Source: Bacteroidota bacterium (GTDB taxonomy: Bacteria > Bacteroidota > Kryptoniia > Kryptoniales > JAKASW01). From it: a stretch of DNA of 15,148 bases. Below are positions 8,987-15,006 of the stretch, in pieces. How positions within the stretch are numbered: the stretch's first letter is position 1; each line of letters begins with the position of its first letter. The stretch is taken from positions 1-15,148 of the forward strand of contig JAJYOS010000047.1 of assembly GCA_021796055.1 (NCBI GenBank), given 5' to 3'. The position numbers and the translations under genes were made by a program. Under the pieces are notes generated by a model. It saw only the letters and a list, made by a program, of their open reading frames with translations, did not search any database and was not told the origin of the DNA.

Positions 8987-10978
8987 TCACTTGTCTCTCA
9001 GGGCTTCTCGCACTTTGACGGCCAGGTCCTTCATAGAGAATGGCTTCTGGATGAAGCTCACGCCCTCGTCCAGCACACCCCTGTGGCCGATCACGTTGGC
9101 CGTATAGCCCGACGCGAAGAGAGTCTTTAAATTCGGATAGAGAGAGTGCAATCGTTCCGCCAGGTCCCGGCCGTTCATTCCCGGCATGACTACGTCGGTA
9201 ATAAGAAGTTGTATTTCGGTCGCGTGTTTCTCGGCTAGACCAATTGCCTCAGACGGTGTGCCTGCAATCAGCACCCGATAGCCCATTTTTTCCAGCATCA
9301 TTTTGGCTATCATCAAAAGCGACAGTTCGTCCTCCACCACCAGAACAGTCTCGCCGCAGCTTGAAGGAATTTCCGCTGTCTTTTCCATTCGGCTCTGGAC
9401 TCCTTTGTCCGAGCACGAAGGCAGATAGATATTGAAGGTTGTTCCTTTTCCCTGTTCGCTGTAAACGTTAATGAATCCGTTGTTCTGACTGACGATGCCG
9501 TACACCATAGAGAGCCCCAGGCCGGTCCCCTGACCCAACTCTTTCGTAGTGAAGAACGGATCGAAAATATGACCGAGGGTATCTTTGTCCATACCGTCTC
9601 CGCTATCACTGACGGCAAGCAGCGCATACTTTCCCGGCACGAACCCGGCATGATCAGCGCAGTAAGCCTCGTCAAAGATGGCGCTTCCCGTTTCGATAGT
9701 GATCTGGCCGACGCCGGGGATTGCGTCCCTCGCATTGAGGCAAAGATTCATCAGAATCTGTTCAACCTGGATGGGATCCATCATGATCGGACACGGGCCA
9801 ACCGTCGGCAGCCATTCCAGATCAATGTCCTCACGGATGAGTCGCCGGAGCATCTCGACTATGCTTTCGACGCTCCGGTTCAGGTCGAGCGCTACAGGAG
9901 CGATTGTCTCCTTGCGGGCGAAGGCCAGCAATTCCCGGGTTATGTCCGCGGAACGTTTCGCGGCATTAAAAATATGCCGGAGGTCGGCATATAGAGGCTG
10001 GGCCGCCTCCACCTTCTTCATTGCAAGTTCCGTATAGCCGAGGATTACGCCGAGCATATTATTGTAATCATGGGCCACGCCGCCCGCCAGCAGCCCTACG
10101 GCTTCCATCTTCCGAGCCTGCTGAGACTGGGCAGCCAGTCGGAGTTTCTCGGTGATATCCCGTTTGACGCTCACATAGTTTACAATCTGGCCCGACGCGT
10201 CGCGTACCGGCGAAACCATCGATTCCTCAGTGTAGAGAGTCCCGTCCTTGCGCTTACTGACCATACGGCCCGCCCAGGTTCTGCCGCCTGAGATAGTATC
10301 CCAAAGATTACTGTAAAACAACTCGTCCTGCTGACCGCTTTTGAGGATACGCGGATTCTGGCCGACGGCCTCCTCCCGGCTGTAGCCAGTCGTGCGCTCG
10401 AAGGCCGAGTTCACGAACTGGATGATCCCTTTTGCATCGGTCATGACGATTGCGTCCTCGACCTGCTCTACGGCCGCTATCAAACGCTTGTGTTCGGCTT
10501 CGGCCCGATTGCGAGCGGTGATGTCACGGATGTTGCATTGGATTACCTTCCTATGGTCCACGAGGCAAACGTTACTGACAAACTCCACGGCGATTGGCCG
10601 TTTATCGAACGCTTCCAGCGGTAAATCCTCGTAACGGATGTACTCGTTATCCTGCAGTACCTTGAAAGCTTCCTTGGATGCGGCAATGTCTTTGAATACG
10701 CCTATTTCCCAGATATACTTTCCGATCACTGCGTGGTATGAATATCCGAGCAACTGCATCAGGAAAGGATTGACGTCAACTACCCTGCCGGTTTCTGCAT
10801 CGAGAATAAGTATACCGTCTTTCGCTGATTCAAAGAGCCGCCGGTAGCGTTTCTCGGAATCCTGCAGCGCCTCCACAGTCTTTTCCTTTTCCAACAGATG
10901 TTCTTCCAGTACCACAATTCGCCTGCTTAACTCGGCATCGGCGGGATGAAGTCGGGTTTCGATATTTGTGTCTTGCAT
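8987..10978 (-). CDS. Hybrid sensor histidine kinase (PAS-PAS-HisKA-HATPase-receiver)
   Basis: A soluble two-component sensor with a C-terminal receiver. No transmembrane segment is seen, so it should sense a cytoplasmic cue. Positions are numbered from the first ATG at 10984. A coiled coil (about 18-48) is followed by PAS1 (45-155, ending NIRDIT) and PAS2 (165-278, ending VKRDIT). The H box is GGVAHDYNNMLGVILGYTEL with phospho-acceptor H305. The N box is LMNLCLNARDAI (N417), G1 is DSGDGM (460-465), the F box is IFDPFF and G2 is GQGTGLGL. The receiver (546-665) has acidic E551/D552, phospho-acceptor D597 (ITDVVMPGMNG), S625 and K647. All key residues are present. Two ATGs are possible. The GAGG motif lies 8 nt before the ATG at 10978 but only 2 nt before the one at 10984, so I chose 10978 (663 aa). 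No HPt domain or output regulator is encoded nearby, so the downstream partner is unknown. Confidence 0.93.
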   Translation of the reverse strand: MQDTNIETRLHPADAELSRRIVVLEEHLLEKEKTVEALQDSEKRYRRLFESAKDGILILDAETGRVVDVNPFLMQLLGYSYHAVIGKYIWEIGVFKDIAASKEAFKVLQDNEYIRYEDLPLEAFDKRPIAVEFVSNVCLVDHRKVIQCNIRDITARNRAEAEHKRLIAAVEQVEDAIVMTDAKGIIQFVNSAFERTTGYSREEAVGQNPRILKSGQQDELFYSNLWDTISGGRTWAGRMVSKRKDGTLYTEESMVSPVRDASGQIVNYVSVKRDITEKLRLAAQSQQARKMEAVGLLAGGVAHDYNNMLGVILGYTELAMKKVEAAQPLYADLRHIFNAAKRSADITRELLAFARKETIAPVALDLNRSVESIVEMLRRLIREDIDLEWLPTVGPCPIMMDPIQVEQILMNLCLNARDAIPGVGQITIETGSAIFDEAYCADHAGFVPGKYALLAVSDSGDGMDKDTLGHIFDPFFTTKELGQGTGLGLSMVYGIVSQNNGFINVYSEQGKGTTFNIYLPSCSDKGVQSRMEKTAEIPSSCGETVLVVEDELSLLMIAKMMLEKMGYRVLIAGTPSEAIGLAEKHATEIQLLITDVVMPGMNGRDLAERLHSLYPNLKTLFASGYTANVIGHRGVLDEGVSFIQKPFSMKDLAVKVREALRDK

Positions 10979-11111
10979 GGTCATAACCTCGATTAGTTTA
11001 TCTCCAGGTCAAAGCCGTTGATGAGAAGCGGCGCTCCGGAACAAAGAATCTGCATATACGCTGCGCGACCACCACAAAGAAGATCACCTAGGTTCCTGTT
11101 GTGTTTCCTGG

Positions 11112-11384
11112 TCATCCGGCAAGCCTTCTTGGCGTTTGACACCCGCGGCGCATCGACCTGCGCTCCAAATCGCCCTGTGAGATTCGCTTCATTATGTCAC
11201 GGCTGATAGGCGACGCCAGGATTCGCGGTTTTGCGGATGCCCACCGCGCATTCTGCGCCTTCCTCGTGATGAGTATCCAACCGAACAGCAAGATACCCGC
11301 ACTCAACTCGCCGCCGAAGAGCAGCAAATAGACTACTAAAACCACGGATGCGACGATGAGTGGTTTATTGGATATCGGTTTCAT
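11112..11384 (-). CDS. Small hydrophobic membrane protein, 90 aa, unknown
   Basis: The N-terminal half (MKPISNKPLIVASVVLVVYL, continuing to about residue 41) is very hydrophobic and could form two short membrane helices around GGELSAG. The C-terminal half is basic and low in hydrophobicity, without a recognisable motif; it could be a frameshifted or read-through tail. AGGA lies 10 nt before the ATG. It overlaps the end of the preceding small ORF by 20 bp and lies about 130 bp upstream of the kinase. I do not recognise the family. The hydrophobic half is the more credible part. Confidence 0.4.
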   Translation of the reverse strand: MKPISNKPLIVASVVLVVYLLLFGGELSAGILLFGWILITRKAQNARWASAKPRILASPISRDIMKRISQGDLERRSMRRGCQTPRRLAG

Positions 11385-11559
11385 GAAAGTAATGTCCTAT
11401 CTCATAGTTGCAACATCCCGGCATCAGCCGAACGGCTTCAGTCGCAGCACCGATTATGTTGGCAATAGAGCTTTGCCTCGACGTCTGAACCGGATTTTCC
11501 GCGATGTTGAACCGAGCGAAGCCAAAAAGCGATAGCGGTATTATAACAGACAGTTGCAT
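11365..11559 (-). CDS. Small ORF of unknown function, 64 aa
   Basis: It starts MQLSVIIPLSLFGFARFN with a short hydrophobic segment, then a polar region with two adjacent cysteines near the end. An excellent AAGGAAGGA lies 7 nt before the ATG at 11559. This favours that start over an upstream in-frame ATG at 11595. The protein resembles nothing I know and the composition is unremarkable. It sits between the beta-barrel gene and the 90-aa membrane ORF, which it overlaps. It may be real on account of the ribosome-binding site, but a chance ORF cannot be excluded. Confidence 0.35.
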   Translation of the reverse strand: MQLSVIIPLSLFGFARFNIAENPVQTSRQSSIANIIGAATEAVRLMPGCCNYEIGHYFHETDIQ

Positions 11560-11601
11560 TGTATGGTCCTTCCTTATCAGGCCGCACACAATCATTACTT
11601 T

Positions 11602-12078
11602 TCATTCAAAGAAGTATCTTATTCCTACACCGCCCTCGAGCCCCAGGCCAACAGATGAGGTAAGTTGAAGCACTGGCGCTAGCTCGGCAAACACATCTAT
11701 GGGAGTCGAATGTGGAAACCAGGCTATACCAATTACGCCTCTTATGCCAAATGAGCCATCATAACCGCTGCCGCCGCCGTTGTACCTTCCGCCGAATCCG
11801 TAATAGATTGGAAATCTTTCGGTTGAATTTATCACATTGAACGAGTGCCAGAGGTAATCCATATGAAAATGGAATCGGCTGCCTCCGTTCTCGCTGCCTA
11901 GAGGCAAACCGAGACCGAAATCAAAAGCGTTTACCTTCGACGTCCAGAGTTTTGCGCTCAACCCCGTTGGTGCTCCAAACATTATTCCGATCCCAAATCC
12001 GCGGTCCTGTGCCGCAACCGGTTTTACAAAGATCACCGCCATACTCAAACCCAGTCCAAATAGAAGTCCCTTTTTCAT
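11602..12078 (-). CDS. Outer-membrane beta-barrel protein, DUF3996-like
   Basis: A 158-aa exported protein. The signal peptide MKKGLLFGLGLSMAVIFVKP VAA has a likely cleavage site after A23. The mature part shows the pattern of the small DUF3996-type barrels: FGIGIMFGAPTGLSAKLW (28-45), NAFDFGLGLPLG, HMDYLWHSF (about 72-80), FPIYYGFGGR, the PIDVFAELAPVL strand (126-137) and a C-terminal GGVGIRYFFE. Alternating aromatic/hydrophobic residues and a terminal aromatic strand fit an outer-membrane barrel. Its function is unknown. I took the ATG at 12078 because GGAG lies 8 nt upstream and it gives a clean signal peptide; an in-frame start 45 bp earlier would bury the signal behind charged residues. 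Confidence 0.72.
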   Translation of the reverse strand: MKKGLLFGLGLSMAVIFVKPVAAQDRGFGIGIMFGAPTGLSAKLWTSKVNAFDFGLGLPLGSENGGSRFHFHMDYLWHSFNVINSTERFPIYYGFGGRYNGGGSGYDGSFGIRGVIGIAWFPHSTPIDVFAELAPVLQLTSSVGLGLEGGVGIRYFFE

Positions 12079-12123
12079 GACAATATCTCCTTTTATTTTC
12101 ACTTCAATTTTTTCGAGCCTCAA

Positions 12124-12392
12124 TCAGGTCGTTTCTAATCCTTTGTTTTGCAGGACGACCGCTCAGCTACGCAATCCTATGTTTCCGAACACAGTACAGG
12201 CTAAGGGAAGGCGCAAGACAAATCAATCGGGCCGTGGGATGAATGAAGAGTTAGTCCTATCGGTTGAGAAGGACTATTGTCCGCGAACAAATGCAGCGTG
12301 ATATTTAATTCCATTTCTCGCCGGCCGATATTTTTAATGCCTTGTCGCGCGGCCTCTGGTCAGAACAAGGCTTACGTTTGGCGGACGCGCTG
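12124..12392. other. Intergenic region between csbD and the barrel gene
   Basis: About 270 bp with no credible gene. Short open frames on the plus strand have no ribosome-binding site and no protein-like pattern. It presumably holds the promoter of the beta-barrel gene; I could not pick a convincing -35/-10 pair. Confidence 0.4.
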
Positions 12393-12422
12393 AGTGTCAA
12401 ACACTTTGACAGAACTCTGTCA
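12393..12422 (-). terminator. Tandem hairpins at the end of csbD
   Basis: TGACAG and CTGTCA (6-bp stem, 4-nt loop, 12407-12422) start on the csbD TGA stop. AGTGT and ACACT (5-bp stem, 3-nt loop, 12393-12405) follow one base away. Neither is followed by a T-tract on the minus strand, so classical intrinsic termination is doubtful. They may instead protect the 3' end of the csbD transcript. Confidence 0.3.
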
Positions 12423-12605
12423 GAGCTTCTCAATCAGCTTACGTATCTCTTCCTTGGTTTTTCCAGGCTTTTGCTGAAGTCTTCCGAGAAGCTCTTCCTC
12501 TTTGCCCTCCTTCAAGAGCAAATCATCGTCCGTCAGATTGGCAAAGTCTTGCTTCAGCTTACCGGCAAGTTCATCCCAGTTTCCTTTGATGCTTAGATTC
12601 TCCAT
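12420..12605 (-). CDS. csbD: CsbD family stress-response protein
   Basis: A 61-aa hydrophilic, mostly helical protein. It has the family pattern IKGNWDELAGKLKQDFANLT (6-25), DDDLLLKEGKEEELLGRLQQ (26-45) and GKTKEEIRKLIEKL to the end, against the CsbD consensus NW.Q..GK.K..WG.LTDDDL....GK...L.GK.Q...G.....A. Members are induced by general or osmotic stress; their biochemical role is unknown. The AAGGGA ribosome site (6 nt before the ATG) is intact. The IS1595 element begins 25 bp upstream of the ATG (17 bp to its target duplication), so the native promoter has been displaced. The gene may be silent, or driven from within the element. Confidence 0.88.
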   Translation of the reverse strand: MENLSIKGNWDELAGKLKQDFANLTDDDLLLKEGKEEELLGRLQQKPGKTKEEIRKLIEKL

Positions 12606-12622
12606 TGGTAATCCCTTTCAAA

Positions 12623-12630
12623 TACATTTT
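12623..12630. repeat. Target-site duplication, left copy (TACATTTT)
   Basis: An 8-bp direct repeat, identical to 14466-14473, directly abutting the left terminal inverted repeat. IS1595-family elements are known to make 8-bp duplications. Confidence 0.9.
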
Positions 12631-12652
12631 CATGCTTATCGGGTTTGCTCAT
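12631..12652 (+). repeat. Left terminal inverted repeat of the IS1595 element
   Basis: It begins CATGCTTATCGGG and is an exact reverse complement of 14444-14465 over 22 bp. The match stops at the outer edge, where the target duplication begins. Confidence 0.93.
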
Positions 12653-12670
12653 CTGAGTAGGTTACATTAG

Positions 12671-12699
12671 ATTGTATCATGTTACCAGTGTTCGGACAA
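12671..12699 (-). promoter_or_regulatory. Candidate outward promoter at the left end of the element, facing csbD
   Basis: On the minus strand, TTGTCC (12694-12699, 4 of 6 with TTGACA) is spaced by 17 bp from TACAAT (12671-12676, 5 of 6 with TATAAT). It points out of the element towards csbD, whose ATG is about 65 bp downstream of the -10. If active, it would replace the displaced native promoter. This is based on a sigma70-type consensus only; FCB-group bacteria use a different -10. Confidence 0.4.
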
Positions 12700-12879
12700 T
12701 GGAGTGCAAACCCCAATCCCTTTCTAAAAGATATTATCACTGAAATTAGAAAATCACGGAAACCACATTGGACAACTTGGGCTATTTTAGTCATCGCATT
12801 CTTGACGTTAATTGCTGGATTGCTTGAGTTAGGGCATCAATTTGGTGTTGTGCCTTTAGGAAAACTAAAACAATCATAA
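12679..12879 (+). CDS. Passenger ORF: 66-aa single-TM protein
   Basis: It lies just inside the left inverted repeat of the element. It has a polar N-terminus ending EIRKSRKPHWTTW, one membrane helix (about 33-52, AILVIAFLTLIAGLLELG) and a short tail. The positive residues before the helix suggest an inner-membrane protein. The Shine-Dalgarno is weak. The ORF fills the space between the terminal repeat and the transposase end, and has a coherent membrane-protein composition, so I consider it likely real. Family and function are unknown; it may be a fixed part of this element type. Confidence 0.45.
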   Translation: MLPVFGQWSANPNPFLKDIITEIRKSRKPHWTTWAILVIAFLTLIAGLLELGHQFGVVPLGKLKQS

Positions 12880-12908
12880 CCTGAGTTAATACAACCAGAA
12901 AAGCGATA

Positions 12909-12947
12909 AGTTCCATGATTTTTTGCCATCGTTTGAGTTCCATGATT
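12909..12947 (+). repeat. Two 12-bp direct repeats (AGTTCCATGATT) near the transposase stop
   Basis: Copies at 12909-12920 and 12936-12947, 27 bp apart, each followed by a T-rich run. They lie between the 66-aa ORF and the transposase stop; the second overlaps the stop by two bases. Their role is unknown, possibly subterminal binding sites or a local duplication. Confidence 0.5.
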
Positions 12948-13905
12948 ATTTTTTAGGATTCGGATGAATCCAACCTTTCTTTTCTCCTGCATGATAAAGT
13001 TCATAATACGTTGGGGCTTCTCTAACCGTACCGATTCCGAGGATTGCGTTAAACGCCTCAAAGGGTACACGTCGCCGGTTGTATCTAAAGACATACTCAT
13101 TCAAGTATGCCTGTAAATGTTTCGGAGATACTCCGTGATGTGTCCCGTTGATCCATGTCTTGAGATTAGAAAAAGCCCTGTGAATGTGGATTAAATTCTT
13201 GGTTACTTCGATTGAAGATTCCCCCTCGATGATCTCGTGTTCATATCCGTATGCTTCGGCTATATTATAGCTCTGCCATCCATCGGTTACTATTGTGGAA
13301 CCGCTCTCAATGTTGTCCTGAATGAACCTCAGTAAGATTTCACTGGATGAAGAAGCAATTTTTCTCATTCGGATCCGACCGCCGATTTTCTTCTTTGATG
13401 TGTCTATGACTTCAACGGCTCCCACAACAAGGGCTTTACCACCTGCGCCTCTGCCACGTTTTCCTTCTTCTTTAACGCCGATATACGTTTCATCAATCTC
13501 AATAACGCCTTTTAGCTTTGATCTGAAGGGGTTTATGAGTCCGGCCCGAAGTTTCATTAAGAGCATGTATGCCGTTTCATACGATAATCCGGTTTGCCTT
13601 GCAAATTGCCGGGCAGAAATTCCAGGAGTTAGAGTTGCCATCAGGTACGCTGCAAGAAACCAATATGTCAGCTCCATGTGCGTTTGTTCCATGATTGTCC
13701 CGACAGTTATGCTTTGCTGGTATCCACCGGGGAAAACCCATAAATTACGTGTAGAAATGAAACTTAAAGGTTTTGTTTTCCTATCTCGTATATCATACAC
13801 ACCATGAGGAAATCGAATACTCTTGAGGTATTCAAAGCAAGCTTCTTGGGTCGAGAAACGCTTTGTGAACTCGAATAATGACTCAGGAAATTTTGGCACT
13901 GTCAT
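12946..13905 (-). CDS. IS1595 family (ISXO2-like) transposase
   Basis: A 319-aa DDE-type enzyme that cuts and joins the ends of this element. The catalytic core shows IEIDETYIGVKEEGKRGRG (first Asp D138), STIVTDGWQSYN (second Asp D208), then HIHRAFSNLKTWINGTHHGV (240-259) and HLQAYLNEYVFRYNRR (263-278). This is the ISXO2-like domain with its characteristic third-residue region. The N-terminal domain keeps the framework F..E..C..YL..IRFP.G and QQSITVGTIMEQTH (63-76). However, the CxxC pairs normally seen there are gone: DIRD (38-41) and VFPGG (57-61) stand in their places, and the only cysteine is C23. The length is normal and the frame intact. It starts 31 bp from the divergently read SieB-like gene, so its promoter must lie within or before that ORF. 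AGG lies 9 nt before the ATG. Confidence 0.93.
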   Translation of the reverse strand: MTVPKFPESLFEFTKRFSTQEACFEYLKSIRFPHGVYDIRDRKTKPLSFISTRNLWVFPGGYQQSITVGTIMEQTHMELTYWFLAAYLMATLTPGISARQFARQTGLSYETAYMLLMKLRAGLINPFRSKLKGVIEIDETYIGVKEEGKRGRGAGGKALVVGAVEVIDTSKKKIGGRIRMRKIASSSSEILLRFIQDNIESGSTIVTDGWQSYNIAEAYGYEHEIIEGESSIEVTKNLIHIHRAFSNLKTWINGTHHGVSPKHLQAYLNEYVFRYNRRRVPFEAFNAILGIGTVREAPTYYELYHAGEKKGWIHPNPKK

Positions 13906-13936
13906 AATGTAGTACCTAAGTGAATTGGGAGACCAA

Positions 13937-14440
13937 ATGCAATATGAAAAACTATTTCCAGAATCGCTAATAAAACAACTGCTCGTAAGCTTGATAGTAG
14001 CATTATTGATAGGTCTTCCACCATTGATAAACTACGAGAAACTCGAATCATGGCTAAGTTATAAAGCACTATTGATAATAGCCCTATGCCTACTCCTGAT
14101 AGCATTGCTTCAAGCCCTCCACCATCCTGGAACTGTATCAGATTCAGCAGTGAAGAAACAAGCAAAAATATCGACAAAAGAACTAACGCAGACCCTTAAA
14201 GAACTATCCAAAGAAGAGAAGGATAAAATCAGGCTTTTCTTTCCCAAGGATAAAGAACCAAGAAAAACAATAATCTTCAAAGACCGCGAAAAAGAATATG
14301 ACGAATGGTGGCCGGGTTTAATTAAACAAGGTATTTGTCGGGCAATTGGAGGCGGATTTATTGAAGGCATTAGAATTGAGGACGAAGCATACGCTATCAT
14401 CCAAAGGAACAAATCTCTGATATATCTCCCAGATTCATGA
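13937..14440 (+). CDS. Passenger gene: SieB-like superinfection-exclusion family membrane protein
   Basis: A 167-aa protein with two N-terminal membrane helices (about 11-31, ending LIGLPPL, and about 43-62, LLIIALCLLLIALL). A soluble region follows with LTQTLKELSKEEKDKIRLFF (83-102), then GLIKQGICRA (127-136) and a C-terminal YAIIQRNKSLIYLPDS. The architecture, two TMs and then an L..LS.EEK..I..F motif followed by a short G-I segment, is that of the SieB family. SieB acts in the host inner membrane to abort infection by other phages. I recognise it by pattern only, without a conserved active site to confirm. The ATG at 13937 has GGGAG 5 nt upstream; a TTG at 13925 is less likely. It ends three bases before the right inverted repeat and is divergent from the transposase. 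Confidence 0.5.
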   Translation: MQYEKLFPESLIKQLLVSLIVALLIGLPPLINYEKLESWLSYKALLIIALCLLLIALLQALHHPGTVSDSAVKKQAKISTKELTQTLKELSKEEKDKIRLFFPKDKEPRKTIIFKDREKEYDEWWPGLIKQGICRAIGGGFIEGIRIEDEAYAIIQRNKSLIYLPDS

Positions 14441-14443
14441 CTC

Positions 14444-14465
14444 ATGAGCAAACCCGATAAGCATG
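14444..14465 (-). repeat. Right terminal inverted repeat of the IS1595 element
   Basis: An exact 22-bp reverse complement of 12631-12652 (plus strand ends CCCGATAAGCATG). It starts three bases after the SieB-like stop codon. Confidence 0.93.
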
Positions 14466-14473
14466 TACATTTT
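14466..14473. repeat. Target-site duplication, right copy (TACATTTT)
   Basis: Identical to 12623-12630 and directly abutting the right inverted repeat. Confidence 0.9.
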
Positions 14474-14505
14474 TTTGTTTTATGAAGCTATAAGGCCTAA
14501 TCGCC

Positions 14506-15006
14506 TCAATTTTGTTTCTCATGATTCCCATGCTGATCTTGATTGCCCTGGTTGCCATGTTTCGGCTGCTTATCCTTGTTATCATGTTTGTCGCGCTTGC
14601 CTTGCTCCTTGCTCTGACCATTATCGTGCCTTTGCTGCTTGATCCACTTATTATGCTCAGGATGATTCTTAATCATAAAATATTTGGGATCCCTGCTATC
14701 ACGGATTGGCTGCTGATCGTGACGATTTTTGTAAGAGCTGTATTTCTCCCTATAAGTCTTATCATGCAGACACGGCTTATCTTGATTAATCACAACCTTA
14801 TAACCGCTGTATAAATTATAATTCCGATAACGGGGAGGTAAGTACGATGAAGTTATCCAACGCCCTCTTTCCTGGTAGATAAACTGGTGCCGCGGTACAT
14901 AATAGTAAACATCAATATCAGGTAGATAGTAATATTGGACATCGTTATAGCCCACCGGCCCCCAGACTGGTTGACTGCTTATATTCAGATTAATATTCAA
15001 ATGCAC
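14506..15006 (-). CDS. Tyr-rich secreted-type protein, lacking its signal peptide
   Basis: The 166-aa frame has VWGPVGYNDVQYYYLPDIDV (14-33), YYYVPRHQFIYQERGRW (34-50), YLPPRYRNYNLYSGYKVVIN (55-74) and RDPKYFMIKNHP (105-116). The tail (about 120-166) is low-complexity and very rich in H, N, D, K, Q and G. I recall similar exported proteins of unknown function in Bacteroidota-like genomes. Those carry a signal peptide ending in ..AQ just before a V-x-V-N-I-N stretch. Here the codons before the GTG still read LKAQ, but an in-frame TGA comes seven codons upstream and nothing signal-like lies beyond it. No Shine-Dalgarno precedes the GTG. The gene is therefore probably truncated at its 5' end and not exported. 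Without the transposon it would lie about 65 bp upstream of csbD, on the same strand. Confidence 0.55.
   Translation of the reverse strand: MHLNINLNISSQPVWGPVGYNDVQYYYLPDIDVYYYVPRHQFIYQERGRWITSSYLPPRYRNYNLYSGYKVVINQDKPCLHDKTYREKYSSYKNRHDQQPIRDSRDPKYFMIKNHPEHNKWIKQQRHDNGQSKEQGKRDKHDNKDKQPKHGNQGNQDQHGNHEKQN

Larger units (their letters stand above)
12631..14465. mobile_element. Complete IS1595-family element carrying two passenger ORFs
   Basis: The 1835-bp element is bounded by perfect 22-bp inverted repeats (12631-12652 and 14444-14465) and flanked by identical 8-bp duplications TACATTTT. Inside are an ISXO2-like transposase (minus strand), a 66-aa single-TM ORF (plus strand, left end) and a 167-aa SieB-like membrane protein (plus strand, right end). 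The interior is visibly AT-richer than the surrounding genes. Intact repeats, duplication and transposase frame indicate a recent insertion. Simple IS1595 members are shorter; extra length with passenger genes is known in the family. The boundaries come directly from the sequence, and family assignment rests on the transposase plus the duplication length. Confidence 0.93.

Noticed and set aside
10985..11111. A minus-strand stretch reading FFVVVAQ, faintly like the 41-aa membrane peptide (LFVVVAA)
   Set aside because: The similarity is limited to a few hydrophobic codons and the frame soon loses membrane character; too weak to call a paralogous relic.
12342..12596. 84-codon plus-strand frame across csbD
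   Set aside because: Antisense to csbD, which has clear family pattern and a ribosome site.
12909..12947. Repeat pair considered as the start of a CRISPR-like array
   Set aside because: There are only two 12-bp copies, no further units and no cas genes in the window.
12837..13100. 87-codon minus-strand frame overlapping the transposase end
   Set aside because: It overlaps the transposase in another frame, and the repeated NHGT motif comes only from the 12-bp DNA repeat.
13902..14177. Hydrophobic 91-codon minus-strand frame opposite the SieB-like gene
   Set aside because: It is antisense to membrane helices, which commonly read as hydrophobic on both strands; the plus-strand gene has the better ribosome site and a coherent soluble domain.
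14512..14814. Very hydrophobic 100-codon plus-strand frame
   Set aside because: It is the complement of the His/Asn/Asp/Lys/Gln-rich tail of the minus-strand protein; such codons reverse to Leu/Ile/Val/Met codons automatically.
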